From contig JABCZM010000005.1 of NCBI GenBank assembly GCA_013289705.1, positions 1 to 64,000 of the forward strand: 64,000 nt of DNA, written 5' to 3'. Numbering within the stretch: the first letter of the stretch is position 1; the number at the start of each line of letters is the position of its first letter. Shown here piece after piece: positions 17,425-25,486 of this stretch. The position numbers and the translations under genes are program-made. The notes beneath the pieces were generated by a model. It saw only the letters and a program-made list of their open reading frames with translations. It ran no database searches and was not told the DNA's origin. The DNA comes from Candidatus Saccharimonadota bacterium. GTDB taxonomy: Bacteria; Patescibacteriota; Saccharimonadia; Saccharimonadales; UBA4665.

Positions 17425-19244
17425 CAGCGCTTGCTGTATTTGCGAGATACGAGGGCTATGGCCGCTAGGCCCATTGACCACAGAGAGAACTCGGCCAATG
17501 TTACTAAGGGGCTAGACGCCGCATTCCCAAAACCAGTTTGCGGGGCACCGGGGGTAGTAGCACTGACGCTGGCGAGTGCTGCTGGTACGATGGTGCTTAC
17601 AGGGGCCGTGGTTGCAATGCCTACAGGATCTTGAATGATGCCATTTGGCAGCCCATCACTATCGTAGGCCCCGCCATCTGTCACGTTGTAGGTAACGGTT
17701 GTTTTCACCACTCCACCAACTGTCCGGGTGCCAAACACAGCGCCAGCAACGGTGCTATACGCATGTGTTGTCGGATTGTAATAGCGTAGTACAGAGCCAC
17801 TCGTGTCATATTGTTTGTCATAAATTATGGTGACTGGTACGGTCATGCCAGCACTTGGGCAGTAGACATTAAAAGCGGTCATGGTGCCGAGCTGCGGAGC
17901 ATAACCAGTATCGACCTTAAAATAGTTAGCATCAAACCATTGTGGATTGCCCAGCGTACAAGTACTGTTGCTTGGTATTTCTATGGTTGACCAGACGCCG
18001 TTGGCGTTAGACACCGAAGCAACGGTTGGTTGCCAGGCATCTAAAACACCGTCGCCATTGGCATCATCGTTGTTAGGTACACCGGTTTCGGTAAAGTTAA
18101 CAATATTTTGTAATGTTGGATAACCGGCCGTGGTTGACCATGTTCCAGAAAAATCCCAGGCTCCAAATGGTCCGTTGCTAGTATTGTGCTTAAAATACCC
18201 TGGTGCGCTGTTGGCGACGTTTTCGGCCGTACAATTGGCGGAACCACCATTATTGCAGCTGAGGCCGTTGGCCAGATATTGATCAAAGAAGTTATTAGTT
18301 GCAGTACCGTTGCCGCCACCAAAGAATGCTCCCACTGAAGCACCGTTCCCGGCAGTAATAGTATTTGCGGCAAAAGAATCAGTTACCGTTAAACCAGATG
18401 CGCTGCCAGCAAAGCCGCCGATTTCAGCCGCGCCAGTATCGACGTTAAGCGTCATCGCACTGTATGAGCGGCTAATGGTGGTGTTGGGGGTAAACGAAAT
18501 ACCTATCAGGCCACCGCTGGCCAAAGGTACAAAAACTGGCGGCTGAGGGTTAGGCATAGTGTTGGTGACGCCAACAAGGTTTAAGGTGCCATCGGCATAA
18601 CTGTCTGAAATAGCACCATCGCTTCCATAGCTTATGCCGACTAAGCCACCGGTGTAGTCATTACTGGTTATGGTGCCAGAAAAGGAGCTGTCACTAATAG
18701 ATGAACCATCTTTAAGCTGGGCTACGATGCCGCCAACGTAGACACCACCCCCAAACCCGCCGTTTGTAGTACCTGTTATGATCATGCTGGAGTGTAGGTT
18801 CTGCATTGTAGTATTTGAAGCAAAGACAACAAAACTACCTAGGTACGCACCGCCGCTGACAGTACCGCTCGATATAGTAATGTTTTTGATAGTTGCGCCG
18901 CTGGTTTGGTAAAACAAAGCATAGGAATCTAAAGCGAGTTGCTTAATAGTGTGGTTCTGGCCATCCAATGTACCCGTAAACGGTGCACCGCCCGCAAGAT
19001 GCTGGAAGCTGGTGCCCGTACAGTCAATATTGGTAACAATAACGTAATGAGCTGACAAATTGTTGTTGATTTCTTCCAGCTGGCCGCAGGTAGCAATACG
19101 ATATGGATTATCTGCCGTGCCGCTACCGTAAGCCGAATAAGCATAGGCCGTCATCGGCATTAAAAGAGTGGCTACACCAACAATTAAAGTTATTACTACG
19201 CTAGATATAGCCGCAATCGCTCGATGCACTCTCTGTCTCCCCAT
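17424..19244 (-). CDS. GLUG-repeat cell-wall-anchored surface protein
   Basis: 606 residues. The start chosen is ATG 19244 (MGRQRVHRAIAAISS), giving a good signal peptide ending near AYAYS. Residues about 45-330 contain right-handed beta-helix/GLUG-type repeats, e.g. FTGTLDGQNHTIKQLAL, GGIVAQLKDGSSISDSSF, GGLVGISYGSDGAISDSYADG, GGFAGSASGLTVTDSF. A Thr/Ser/Pro-rich stalk leads to a sorting signal: PGAPQTGFG, a hydrophobic stretch (LAEFSLWSMGLAAIALV) and a basic tail RKYSKR. GLUG repeats are frequent in bacterial adhesins. The motif APQTG differs from canonical LPXTG at its first position. Likely attached to the envelope by the coupled sortase downstream. Confidence 0.85.
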   Translation of the reverse strand: MGRQRVHRAIAAISSVVITLIVGVATLLMPMTAYAYSAYGSGTADNPYRIATCGQLEEINNNLSAHYVIVTNIDCTGTSFQHLAGGAPFTGTLDGQNHTIKQLALDSYALFYQTSGATIKNITISSGTVSGGAYLGSFVVFASNTTMQNLHSSMIITGTTNGGFGGGVYVGGIVAQLKDGSSISDSSFSGTITSNDYTGGLVGISYGSDGAISDSYADGTLNLVGVTNTMPNPQPPVFVPLASGGLIGISFTPNTTISRSYSAMTLNVDTGAAEIGGFAGSASGLTVTDSFAANTITAGNGASVGAFFGGGNGTATNNFFDQYLANGLSCNNGGSANCTAENVANSAPGYFKHNTSNGPFGAWDFSGTWSTTAGYPTLQNIVNFTETGVPNNDDANGDGVLDAWQPTVASVSNANGVWSTIEIPSNSTCTLGNPQWFDANYFKVDTGYAPQLGTMTAFNVYCPSAGMTVPVTIIYDKQYDTSGSVLRYYNPTTHAYSTVAGAVFGTRTVGGVVKTTVTYNVTDGGAYDSDGLPNGIIQDPVGIATTAPVSTIVPAALASVSATTPGAPQTGFGNAASSPLVTLAEFSLWSMGLAAIALVSRKYSKR

Positions 19245-19351
19245 GTTGCTTATGACTATACCGATTTCCAGAAAATAAACAATCCTATTAAGCAGGGTGG
19301 GATACAAAGCCTCACTGGGTTCTCTATGATTAGGCCTACGTCACGAGGTGT

Positions 19352-19780
19352 CTACTTAATGGGGACCGACTTGGCTTCAATCCTGGCAGGTTTTGCTGTC
19401 GGCATACTTACCTTCAGGACCCCGTCTTTGAACTCGGCCTCAACTTCATCAGTTTTAGTACCTTCCGGTAGGGTGACGCGGCGCAGGTAGCGATTGCTGC
19501 TCTCGCGGAAGTAGTAGCGTCGCTTGTCTTTATCTTCTTTCTTTTCTTGATGTTCGGCTGAAATCTCCAGCATACCTTCATCGGCCGTTACCTTAACCTC
19601 ATCTTTTTTAAAGTTCGGCAGGCTAACCTCTGCCACCAATTTGCCGCTCTCTTCGTAGAGATCCATGGTGGTTAAGTCCGTAAGCGATGGCAGTAACCCC
19701 CAATTGTTATCCCAAATTTTGTCTAAATCTCGTTCCATCTTCTGCAAATCACGTAATGGATTGTATCGTACTAATCGCAT
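19352..19780 (-). CDS. small heat-shock protein, Hsp20 family
   Basis: 142 residues with a complete alpha-crystallin domain: LVAEVSLPNFKKDEVKV..., ...YFRESSNRYLRRVTLPEGTKTDEVEAEFKDGVLKVSMP, and a short tail ending in the I-x-(V/I)-type motif (SVPIK). ATP-independent holdase that keeps unfolding proteins soluble. ATG at 19780 follows AGGAGGTGA at 5 nt, the strongest ribosome-binding site in the window; the GTG two codons earlier overlaps that site and is rejected. Confidence 0.93.
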   Translation of the reverse strand: MRLVRYNPLRDLQKMERDLDKIWDNNWGLLPSLTDLTTMDLYEESGKLVAEVSLPNFKKDEVKVTADEGMLEISAEHQEKKEDKDKRRYYFRESSNRYLRRVTLPEGTKTDEVEAEFKDGVLKVSMPTAKPARIEAKSVPIK

Positions 19781-19821
19781 GGTCACCTCCTTTGTTCTAG
19801 ATAGCTGCTACTGCAAAACCC

Positions 19822-20217
19822 TTAGCCAATGGGTGCATGGTGATGCAGCGTGGGCGTGTGGTGCTCATGATCAACAATGCTGTGTCGTGCGTGGCGAGCT
19901 GTATTTATGAGCCAAGCTACGCCTAAAACGGCTGCCAGACTGTAGAACACGAATTTGCTGGTCATAATTACTCCAATTACTGCCAAAACAACAGCAAGTG
20001 ATCCTAAGACCATTTCAGTTAGATTGAGTATGCTCCGATTGGCAAAGTCAAAGCTGCTAAAGGCAAACATTACCAAGCCAACTAAGGCTAACGCGGCCAC
20101 AGCACTGCGCCAGCTGCCTATTGTCGCCCACGAGTAGCCGTAATGTTTAGCATATACAATTGAACCACCACCGATTGCCACTAGCGTGGCTACCACGTCT
20201 CTCCATGAAAGTTTCAT
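19822..20217 (-). CDS. small membrane protein, 131 aa
   Basis: Four hydrophobic segments (about residues 8-25, 38-55, 68-85, 88-105) and a His-rich tail (ARHARHSIVDHEHHTPTLHHHAP). No family recognised. ATG after GCAGGAGGACATC. The His cluster could bind a metal, but that is speculation. Sits just upstream of Hsp20 on the same strand with a 41-bp gap, so cotranscription is possible. Confidence 0.7.
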   Translation of the reverse strand: MKLSWRDVVATLVAIGGGSIVYAKHYGYSWATIGSWRSAVAALALVGLVMFAFSSFDFANRSILNLTEMVLGSLAVVLAVIGVIMTSKFVFYSLAAVLGVAWLINTARHARHSIVDHEHHTPTLHHHAPIG

Positions 20218-20408
20218 GATGTCCTCCTGCTACCAAATTCTAATATTAAGTCTCTCCCAGCCGTCGTTTGATGACAGTTTGTTTTCGTTGCTTCCATAGC
20301 CTACCTCCTCGCCTTACCTAAGGCTAAGTATGCGCCTAGCTGGGATAACTGTCTGTAAATAATGCCGCTTTAGCGTGGTTTACCCGTTCCTCTAGCCTGG
20401 CAGCGAAC

Positions 20409-20516
20409 ATGGCATGCTACTTTGGCAGCTTCAAGACAACGATTGTCTCGTACTTGGTGGCATTTTTGTTGAACGCCTACTTCTATAGGAAGGTAGCCAG
20501 GGAGTTACTTGAATAA
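20409..20516 (+). CDS. possible small membrane ORF or gene remnant, 35 aa
   Basis: In the 335-bp space between two leftward genes, one rightward frame encodes GSFKTTIVSYLVAFLLNAYF followed by YRKVARELLE, a plausible single membrane helix with a basic end that looks like the C-terminus of a transporter. The frame stays open for about 20 codons upstream of the ATG without another start and there is no ribosome-binding site, so a decayed gene end is as likely as a real small gene. Confidence 0.3.
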   Translation: MACYFGSFKTTIVSYLVAFLLNAYFYRKVARELLE

Positions 20517-20552
20517 GAGATTACATAACCCGTGTTGGCTATCTGGATGTAA

Positions 20553-20990
20553 CTAACCACCGTTGCCGGATAGAGTGCTGAAGCTGCTTGTACCGTTACT
20601 GGTTACGGTGCCTGCTGCACTAATCATGCCGGTATTGTTAAGTATGCCGGAGTTAAAGCTACCATTTACGGTAATAACTAGGCTCGTTTTGGCTTTGTTT
20701 ACAAGTGCTGTTTTGGTAAGTCTGAGATTGTTCTTTGCCGGAATGGTTGTGGCATAGCTGACCTTGTCAGAAGTTATTTGGTTATTTGCATAGCACCAGG
20801 TGGCCTGTATGGTTAGGGTGTCATTTGTAAGTTTATAGGCTCTGCCTTGTGAATAGTAACTGCCAACCGCGACATACGAAACAGTTTTGCAACCTTGCGG
20901 ATGTTTAACCTGAGACGCAGCGGAAACCGTCCCAATAGGCAGTCCGCTAACTATCGTCAAAACCGCAGCAATAGCTAATAACTTCTTCAT
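20553..20990 (-). CDS. secreted hypothetical protein, 145 aa
   Basis: Clear signal peptide (KKLLAIAAVLTIVSGLPIGTVSAAS), then about 120 residues rich in Thr, Ser, Asn and Val with beta-strand periodicity, two Cys (CKTVSY..., ATWCYAN) that could form a disulfide, and a Gly/Ser-rich C-terminus. No family recognised. ATG preceded by TGAGGAA. The 280 bp to its right contain no gene that I can support. Confidence 0.7.
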   Translation of the reverse strand: MKKLLAIAAVLTIVSGLPIGTVSAASQVKHPQGCKTVSYVAVGSYYSQGRAYKLTNDTLTIQATWCYANNQITSDKVSYATTIPAKNNLRLTKTALVNKAKTSLVITVNGSFNSGILNNTGMISAAGTVTSNGTSSFSTLSGNGG

Positions 20991-21276
20991 GTAGTAAATT
21001 CCTCAGTATTATTTATGAAATAATATAACTATGCACGATATTTGTCAATTTTTAGTGTATATTCTCACTAATCCTTTCTGGACAATTAGCTCCCCGAGCA
21101 ATACACGAACGGCGGCAGTCAGTCGCACGGTTGCCAGCTCTCATGCGCTCGCTGGGCCGGACGATTGCATAAAGTTACACCACGCGCGCAGGTACTAGTG
21201 CGGACTACTTGAGCAAGCGCGTAGAGGGCTCGACTTTATAGATTAAAAGTTTGGGTACGGGGTATATACTATGGTT

Positions 21277-21456
21277 ATGATTAAAAAATACCCTTATTGG
21301 ATGTATGTAGTTGGTGTTTTTATAGCCTGGGCAATAGTATTGCTGCTAGTCTGGAGGTTGGCCGGTGCAAACAGATTCCATAGTGTGCTTATTTTCGGTA
21401 GCGGTTTCTTGCTTGGGGTGCTAGCGGCGAGTCTTGCGCGAAAGGTTTACAAATAG
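21277..21456 (+). CDS. small membrane protein, 59 aa
   Basis: Two hydrophobic helices (YWMYVVGVFIAWAIVLLLVWRL and SVLIFGSGFLLGVLAASLA) separated by a short loop. An ATG two codons earlier (21271) exists, but TATACT at 21265-21270 ends exactly 6 nt before the ATG at 21277, the same leaderless geometry seen at many other genes here. No family recognised. Confidence 0.6.
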   Translation: MIKKYPYWMYVVGVFIAWAIVLLLVWRLAGANRFHSVLIFGSGFLLGVLAASLARKVYK

Positions 21457-21461
21457 TCGAC

Positions 21462-21632
21462 ATGAGAAGAAACGCAGTGGTTATATCTTATTTTGTGTTG
21501 ATGGTGGCCATTATAGTTTCTGTGGATCTTCTCTTTTTCAGACACCGGTTCGATGAACGGCTAATCGCGAATATAGCAATTGTGTTGGTGTTTGCCGCCC
21601 TTTATTATCTACTATTTCCAAAACGTCCATAG
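21462..21632 (+). CDS. small membrane protein, 56 aa
   Basis: Begins 5 bp after the previous small gene. Two hydrophobic segments (AVVISYFVLMVAIIVSVDLLFF and IANIAIVLVFAALYYLLF) around a charged loop (RHRFDERL). The tight spacing and matching topology suggest a pair of interacting membrane proteins expressed together. No family recognised. Confidence 0.5.
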   Translation: MRRNAVVISYFVLMVAIIVSVDLLFFRHRFDERLIANIAIVLVFAALYYLLFPKRP

Positions 21633-21675
21633 TTGGCTAGCTCAAGGGTCATCTTACAGTGTCTCGAAAGTTGTA

Positions 21676-21704
21676 AGGCCGCTAAAACAGCGGCCTGATA
21701 TAAT
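21676..21704 (+). promoter_or_regulatory. hairpin directly fused to a -10 box ahead of the LCP gene
   Basis: Perfect 8-bp inverted repeat AGGCCGCT (21676-21683) / AGCGGCCT (21689-21696) with loop AAAAC, followed after 2 nt by TATAAT (21699-21704). The GTG start lies 8 nt later. No U-run follows the stem, so this is not an ordinary terminator; it occupies the spacer/-35 region and may be an operator. Confidence 0.55.
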
Positions 21705-21712
21705 AGAACTCA

Positions 21713-23341
21713 GTGGGTAATAAAAGATACAAATCATATTCGGGCAGTCTAGATGGTATTGTTCGGCCTGCACGAGGTCGAGTACACCAACATGGGCGTA
21801 CCCAGATTCCCGTCCAATCCGCGGGCTCTAAAAGTATTAGCCAACCAGCCGTTAACACTCCTCCCTCGATACCCACACTGACTGCCTTTGGTACCAGCTC
21901 CCCTTATGCTAATCAGCCGCGAAGCAGTAGTCGGTCCCTGCGACCTAAAATAAAGCGGGGGTGGTCTCGCAGACGTAAAATTGTCAGTTCGGTATTTGTC
22001 GTTTTACTGATTGGCTTTGCTTTTGGTGGTTGGTATGGTGCACGACTAGTTGGTAATCTTGACAAGGTCTTCCACGGCAATGTCTTTAGCGATGTTCATG
22101 CTCTCGTAAGCCAAACAAAGCTTAAAGGTGAAGACCAGGGTCGGGTAAACATTCTGCTAGCCGGTGACTCGGCCGACGATCCCCACCATGGTGGGGCACA
22201 GCTCACTGACTCCATTATGGTCGTGAGTATAGATACGAAAGATCATACCGGTTTTATGCTCAGTATTCCTCGAGACCTGTGGGTCAATATTCCCAATTGG
22301 TCACATCAAAAGATTAACGCTGCTAACGATGTGACTAGCTTTAGTCAAGCTGGTTACCCCAAAGGAGGTATGGGGCAGCTTGAACAGATCGTCCAGACCA
22401 ACCTCGGTATCCCCATTGATTACTATGCGCTCATTAACTACGCGGCATTCAAGGATGCAGTTAACGCTGTTGGCGGTATTACTATTAATATTCAAAGCTC
22501 TGACCCGAGAGGATTATTTGACCCAAATATTAGTAAGGCGGACGGTGGTCCACTGAAACTACCGAATGGGACAATAACACTTAACGGCCAGACAGCCCTC
22601 GACTTAGCTAGAGCTAGAGGTGATCCTTGCGGCTGTGGCCAGTATGAGTACGGCTTCCCACAGAGTGACTATAACCGCACGCAACATCAGCGGCAAATGT
22701 TGTCAGCACTGGCCTCCAAGGCTCAGACTGCTGGGGTAATTGCGAACCCGATTAAGATCGACCAGCTATTTAACAGCTTTGGCAATAATATAGCAACTGA
22801 CTTAAATTTGCAGGACGTCTTGCGTTTTGTGCAGATTACCAAAGGTATGAGTGCGTCTAGCCTGCAGCCATTGGCGCTCGCAAATAGTGGTCAAAATGCG
22901 CTGCTAAGTGCATATACGGCTCCTGATGGTGAGGAGGCTCTCATTCCGAAGGCCGGCATTGACGACTTTGGGGCAATACAGCAATACTACCAGCAATTGA
23001 CGTCAGATAGCCCGGTCGTCAAAGAAGCGACAACGGTAGTCATATTGAATGCGAGCAGCGCTACGGGCCTAGCTCATAAAGAAGAAGCGGCTTTACAGGC
23101 AAAAGGCTTTAATGTGGTCGGGGCATATGATGCTAATGGACAATATCCAAATTCGATGATCGTAGATCTATCTAATAATCAGAAGCCAGCTTCAAAACAA
23201 TTACTACAGTCAATATTTACTCGAAATACGACGACTGTGACGAGTACATCGGCTTCAACCGAAGCTAATGAGGCAGCTAGCTACAATGCCAACTTTGTGG
23301 TTATCCTTGGGCAGAGCTCAGTGACGACCACAAATCCTTAG
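21713..23341 (+). CDS. LytR-CpsA-Psr (LCP) family protein with LytR_C domain
   Basis: 542 residues: a long cytosolic Ser/Arg-rich region (1-85), one membrane helix (IVSSVFVVLLIGFAFGGWYGARLV), the LCP domain (about 135-350) with NILLAGDS, TDSIMVVSIDTKDHTGFMLSIPRDLWV (the pyrophosphate-binding Arg/Asp region), and LARARGD...DYNRTQHQRQML, then a LytR_C domain (VVILNASSATGLAHKEEAALQAKGF, about 440-500). LCP enzymes transfer glycan polymers from undecaprenyl carriers to peptidoglycan. The GTG start has no ribosome-binding site and sits 8 nt after TATAAT, so the mRNA is probably leaderless. Confidence 0.9.
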   Translation: MGNKRYKSYSGSLDGIVRPARGRVHQHGRTQIPVQSAGSKSISQPAVNTPPSIPTLTAFGTSSPYANQPRSSSRSLRPKIKRGWSRRRKIVSSVFVVLLIGFAFGGWYGARLVGNLDKVFHGNVFSDVHALVSQTKLKGEDQGRVNILLAGDSADDPHHGGAQLTDSIMVVSIDTKDHTGFMLSIPRDLWVNIPNWSHQKINAANDVTSFSQAGYPKGGMGQLEQIVQTNLGIPIDYYALINYAAFKDAVNAVGGITINIQSSDPRGLFDPNISKADGGPLKLPNGTITLNGQTALDLARARGDPCGCGQYEYGFPQSDYNRTQHQRQMLSALASKAQTAGVIANPIKIDQLFNSFGNNIATDLNLQDVLRFVQITKGMSASSLQPLALANSGQNALLSAYTAPDGEEALIPKAGIDDFGAIQQYYQQLTSDSPVVKEATTVVILNASSATGLAHKEEAALQAKGFNVVGAYDANGQYPNSMIVDLSNNQKPASKQLLQSIFTRNTTTVTSTSASTEANEAASYNANFVVILGQSSVTTTNP

Positions 23342-23454
23342 CATGATAAACAGTAAGTAGATAGCTATTCATCCAAGGCGACCGTAAAAGGATAGAATTA
23401 CGAATAATATGGTCTTTGTTGCCTCAGACTTTGTAACTCATGAAATGAAAATTT

Positions 23455-23483
23455 TTGACAATAGTATTTTATAATGCTAACGT
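23455..23483 (+). promoter_or_regulatory. leaderless promoter of a 30-codon ORF
   Basis: -35 TTGACA (23455-23460), 17-bp spacer ending in TGC (extended -10), -10 TAACGT (23478-23483), then 6 nt to ATG 23490. A second possible -10, TATAAT, overlaps the spacer. Confidence 0.65.
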
Positions 23484-23489
23484 AACCCT

Positions 23490-23582
23490 ATGATTTTTAG
23501 ATTGATTACTAGAAACACCTATTATGCCACTTCTCTGAAGGCGGCAACTGCTGCTATGGCCTATCGACGCTATAGCTACTAG
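23490..23582 (+). CDS. 30-aa leader peptide or small protein
   Basis: A basic, aromatic small ORF: four Arg plus one Lys and five Tyr, with Tyr-Tyr in the middle and the ending AYRRYSY. It has a strong promoter and no ribosome-binding site, and is followed 25 bp later by a rho-independent terminator and then by the HAD phosphatase gene. The order promoter, Tyr/Arg-rich ORF, terminator, gene is that of a transcription attenuator, but no alternative antiterminator fold was verified. It could equally be a stand-alone small protein. Confidence 0.45.
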   Translation: MIFRLITRNTYYATSLKAATAAMAYRRYSY

Positions 23583-23607
23583 ATATAACTACTCAACAGG
23601 ACTACAA

Positions 23608-23629
23608 ACCGCCACCAAGGCGGTTTTTT
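23608..23629 (+). terminator. intrinsic terminator / attenuator candidate
   Basis: Stem ACCGCC/GGCGGT with loop ACCAA and a following run of six T. It lies 26 nt upstream of the HAD phosphatase start and after the 30-codon ORF. Confidence 0.85.
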
Positions 23630-23654
23630 AATATTTAGAATAATGGAGAAAATC

Positions 23655-24596
23655 ATGAGCGAACACCAACCAACCTGGGATGAGCCAAGAATGCCCGCGC
23701 CAAACCTAATCAGGACAGCACAAGACGAAGAACAAGCATTGTGGGCAATAAAAAGTAACAGAAAACCGGTAATAATTTTAAGCGATTTTGATAATACGCT
23801 TTGCGACACGTCCACCTTTGACCCCAAAACTAATGACCACAGCCCTTTGCTGGACGCTGAGCTTGTAAAGTTAGCCACTAAGAAGCCCCTCGTTGTGGCG
23901 ACCGGCCGACGAGCCAACCATACCTGGCTACCTACTATGTGGACGAGTGGTTTAGTGCACCCAGTAATTCCCATCATCGCAGAAAACGGGGGTGTCTTAA
24001 ATGTGCTTCACCAAGATGGATTGGTGGAACACGCCTTACTAGCGCCCACTGATCAGATCAATGATCTAAAAGTCTGGGCAACCGATATTGCAGTGCAACA
24101 CCAAACAGAATTGGGCAAAAAGGTTGCAATTAAACAAGGCTTGTCGGCGCTAGTCATGCGTGTCCAGAATGAAGCGGGTGAATCCCCTCGGCAGGATCAA
24201 CGAACCTTACTGCAGTTCTTGGGTTCGGCGGGACTCCCCGAGGCCTTTGTAGCCATACACTCAGGCAATTCCTTGACATTACAACCGAAGGGTATCGATA
24301 AGGCAAGGGCATTTCATGAAGTGCTTGACGGTCTTGGCATAGAGCGATCAGAGATTCAGGTAATAGGGGTTGGCGATTCGGCCAATGACGAAGCAATATT
24401 TGAAGAATCCGACGTTAGTGTTGGCGTACATTTCGACGTTGCGCATCTCGTGGATATAGCAGGCTTACGTGGTGTGGAAACAACAAAGTTGTTGCTTGGG
24501 TTTCCTTTTCAAACACGGGCTGTAAACTTTGATGAGTTCGCATCTTATAGTGCTACGATTGGAGCGACCATCGCAAAGGAACGGCCTCGTTCATAA
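23655..24596 (+). CDS. HAD-superfamily hydrolase, Cof/type IIB-like
   Basis: 313 residues. All four HAD motifs can be seen: I, ILSDFDNTLCD (nucleophile and acid Asp, about residues 39-49); II, VVATGRRA; III, Lys in LQPKGIDKARAF; IV, GVGDSANDEAIFE. The type II cap lies between motifs II and III. Members dephosphorylate sugar phosphates or similar metabolites; substrate unknown. The in-frame ATG at 23643 is ignored because GGAG within it is the ribosome-binding site for ATG 23655. Expression may depend on read-through of the terminator at 23608-23629. Confidence 0.85.
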   Translation: MSEHQPTWDEPRMPAPNLIRTAQDEEQALWAIKSNRKPVIILSDFDNTLCDTSTFDPKTNDHSPLLDAELVKLATKKPLVVATGRRANHTWLPTMWTSGLVHPVIPIIAENGGVLNVLHQDGLVEHALLAPTDQINDLKVWATDIAVQHQTELGKKVAIKQGLSALVMRVQNEAGESPRQDQRTLLQFLGSAGLPEAFVAIHSGNSLTLQPKGIDKARAFHEVLDGLGIERSEIQVIGVGDSANDEAIFEESDVSVGVHFDVAHLVDIAGLRGVETTKLLLGFPFQTRAVNFDEFASYSATIGATIAKERPRS

Positions 24597-24639
24597 TTCA
24601 ATCCTGCAATAGTTTTTTGGAAAATCAAACTGGCCAGAC

Positions 24640-24695
24640 AGGGGTAGGGAAGCAAACTTTTACAGAGCAGTTAGGTTTTTATGTCCAGCACATTT
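24640..24695 (+). repeat. diverged copy of the GNQTF-type tail sequence
   Basis: GGGGTAGGGAAGCAAAC is nearly the same as the segment at 37637-37653, and in the same frame gives GVGKQTFTEQLGF before a TGA. No clear tRNA-end core precedes it. Probably an old relative of the repeats at 25171, 35471 and 37625. The rest of 24597-24757 holds nothing else that I recognise. Confidence 0.4.
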
Positions 24696-24757
24696 ATTGA
24701 CAAACCGCTGCGTTGGTCAGAAACTTTTTCGGCTTTTGTTCACCGTTTTACCACGGG

Positions 24758-25063
24758 CTAAGATTGTTTGGCGCCAAGTACCCAACGCACAGAAGGACTT
24801 ATTGATTTATCTGTACGGTGAATGCACCCCAACCAACAACAGGGTCGGCGCATCCCCTCCTTTAATTCCGAAACTACCCGTTTGACATGGTCCGCCCGAG
24901 TCTCTGGCTTCTTTGGTGAAATAGTCCAGCAAATCCATTCATTGCGTGCTAGCGGGGTAATATCTTCCCAGAGCGCCAATGCTTTCTTGTCTGCTCGGAG
25001 CGCCTCCCTAAGATCCGTTGGCAATTTATGCACTACACCGTTAGAAATTTGTTTCGTAGTCAT
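24758..25063 (-). CDS. YdeI/OmpD-associated family protein
   Basis: 101 residues. The block HKLPTDLREALRADKKALALWEDITPLARNEWICWTISPKKPETRADHVKRVVSELKEGMRRPCCW is the conserved C-terminal region of the YdeI ('bacteriocin-protection, OmpD-associated') family: helical, with the KxPETRxxRI-like motif near position 70. Molecular role of the family is poorly defined. The chosen ATG (25063) has no ribosome-binding site; TACTAT lies 6 nt upstream, as in the leaderless genes. Confidence 0.8.
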   Translation of the reverse strand: MTTKQISNGVVHKLPTDLREALRADKKALALWEDITPLARNEWICWTISPKKPETRADHVKRVVSELKEGMRRPCCWLGCIHRTDKSISPSVRWVLGAKQS

Positions 25064-25170
25064 GTAGTTATAGTAACTCGAATTACATTTGTTTTCACGA
25101 GTTTCAATCTTAGATGTCACCAGTAGTTTTACCTAAATACTCAATGGATTAAAGTTCGAATATATGCTCT

Positions 25171-25223
25171 TGGTTGGGATAGGGTCCGAGAATCAAACTT
25201 CTGAGGATGAGCTAGATTTCGAT
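25171..25223 (+). repeat. copy A: tRNA-Gln 3'-end-like core plus conserved coding tail
   Basis: TTGGTTGGGAT (core, one G short and with substitutions) followed in frame by GIGSENQTSEDELDFD; the frame continues about 14 codons to TAG at 25273-25275. Against copies B and C most base changes are synonymous. It marks the left part of the accessory region. Confidence 0.5.
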
Positions 25224-25255
25224 ATTTCAACGCTTGACTCAATCTGTGAACCATA

Positions 25256-25401
25256 CTATAAACTAAACCAGTAGTTGTCATACTGATCAATAACTTTTGC
25301 TGCAGCGTATAGAACAAGCTCGGCATCAACGTTGCCTTTTACGAAGATTTTACCATTTGCCCGATGAACAAATAAGCTTTTTCTACGCCGTATTTGTTCA
25401 T
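25256..25401 (-). pseudogene. NYN-domain (LabA/DUF88-like) nuclease, deleted remnant
   Basis: From ATG 25401 the frame gives NKYGVEKAYLFIG, then jumps frame to GKIFVKGNVDAELVLYAAAKVIDQYDN before stopping. In intact NYN proteins these two blocks are about 30 residues apart and the second holds one of the acidic catalytic Asp residues. The N-terminal strand with the first Asp and the C-terminal half are missing, so this is an internally deleted gene fragment. Confidence 0.65.
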
Positions 25402-25405
25402 ACTA

Positions 25406-25433
25406 AAACTCTACAGTTTTCTCTGTAGAGTTT
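25406..25433. terminator. perfect 11-bp hairpin, probable terminator
   Basis: Arms AAACTCTACAG and CTGTAGAGTTT around TTTTCT. The arms end in A/T runs, so it could act in both directions. It stands between the NYN remnant and the SDR remnant. Confidence 0.5.
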
Positions 25434-25486
25434 GAAAAAACATCATGGCTGAGTATCATCGACAAGGCTAGGACTGCATTCGTGTT

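Noticed and set aside
24640-24695. Walker A motif of a nucleotide kinase (GQTGVGKQT)
   Set aside because: The residue after GK is Gln instead of Ser/Thr, the frame ends after 20 residues, and the DNA matches the tail repeats at 35471 and 37625 instead.
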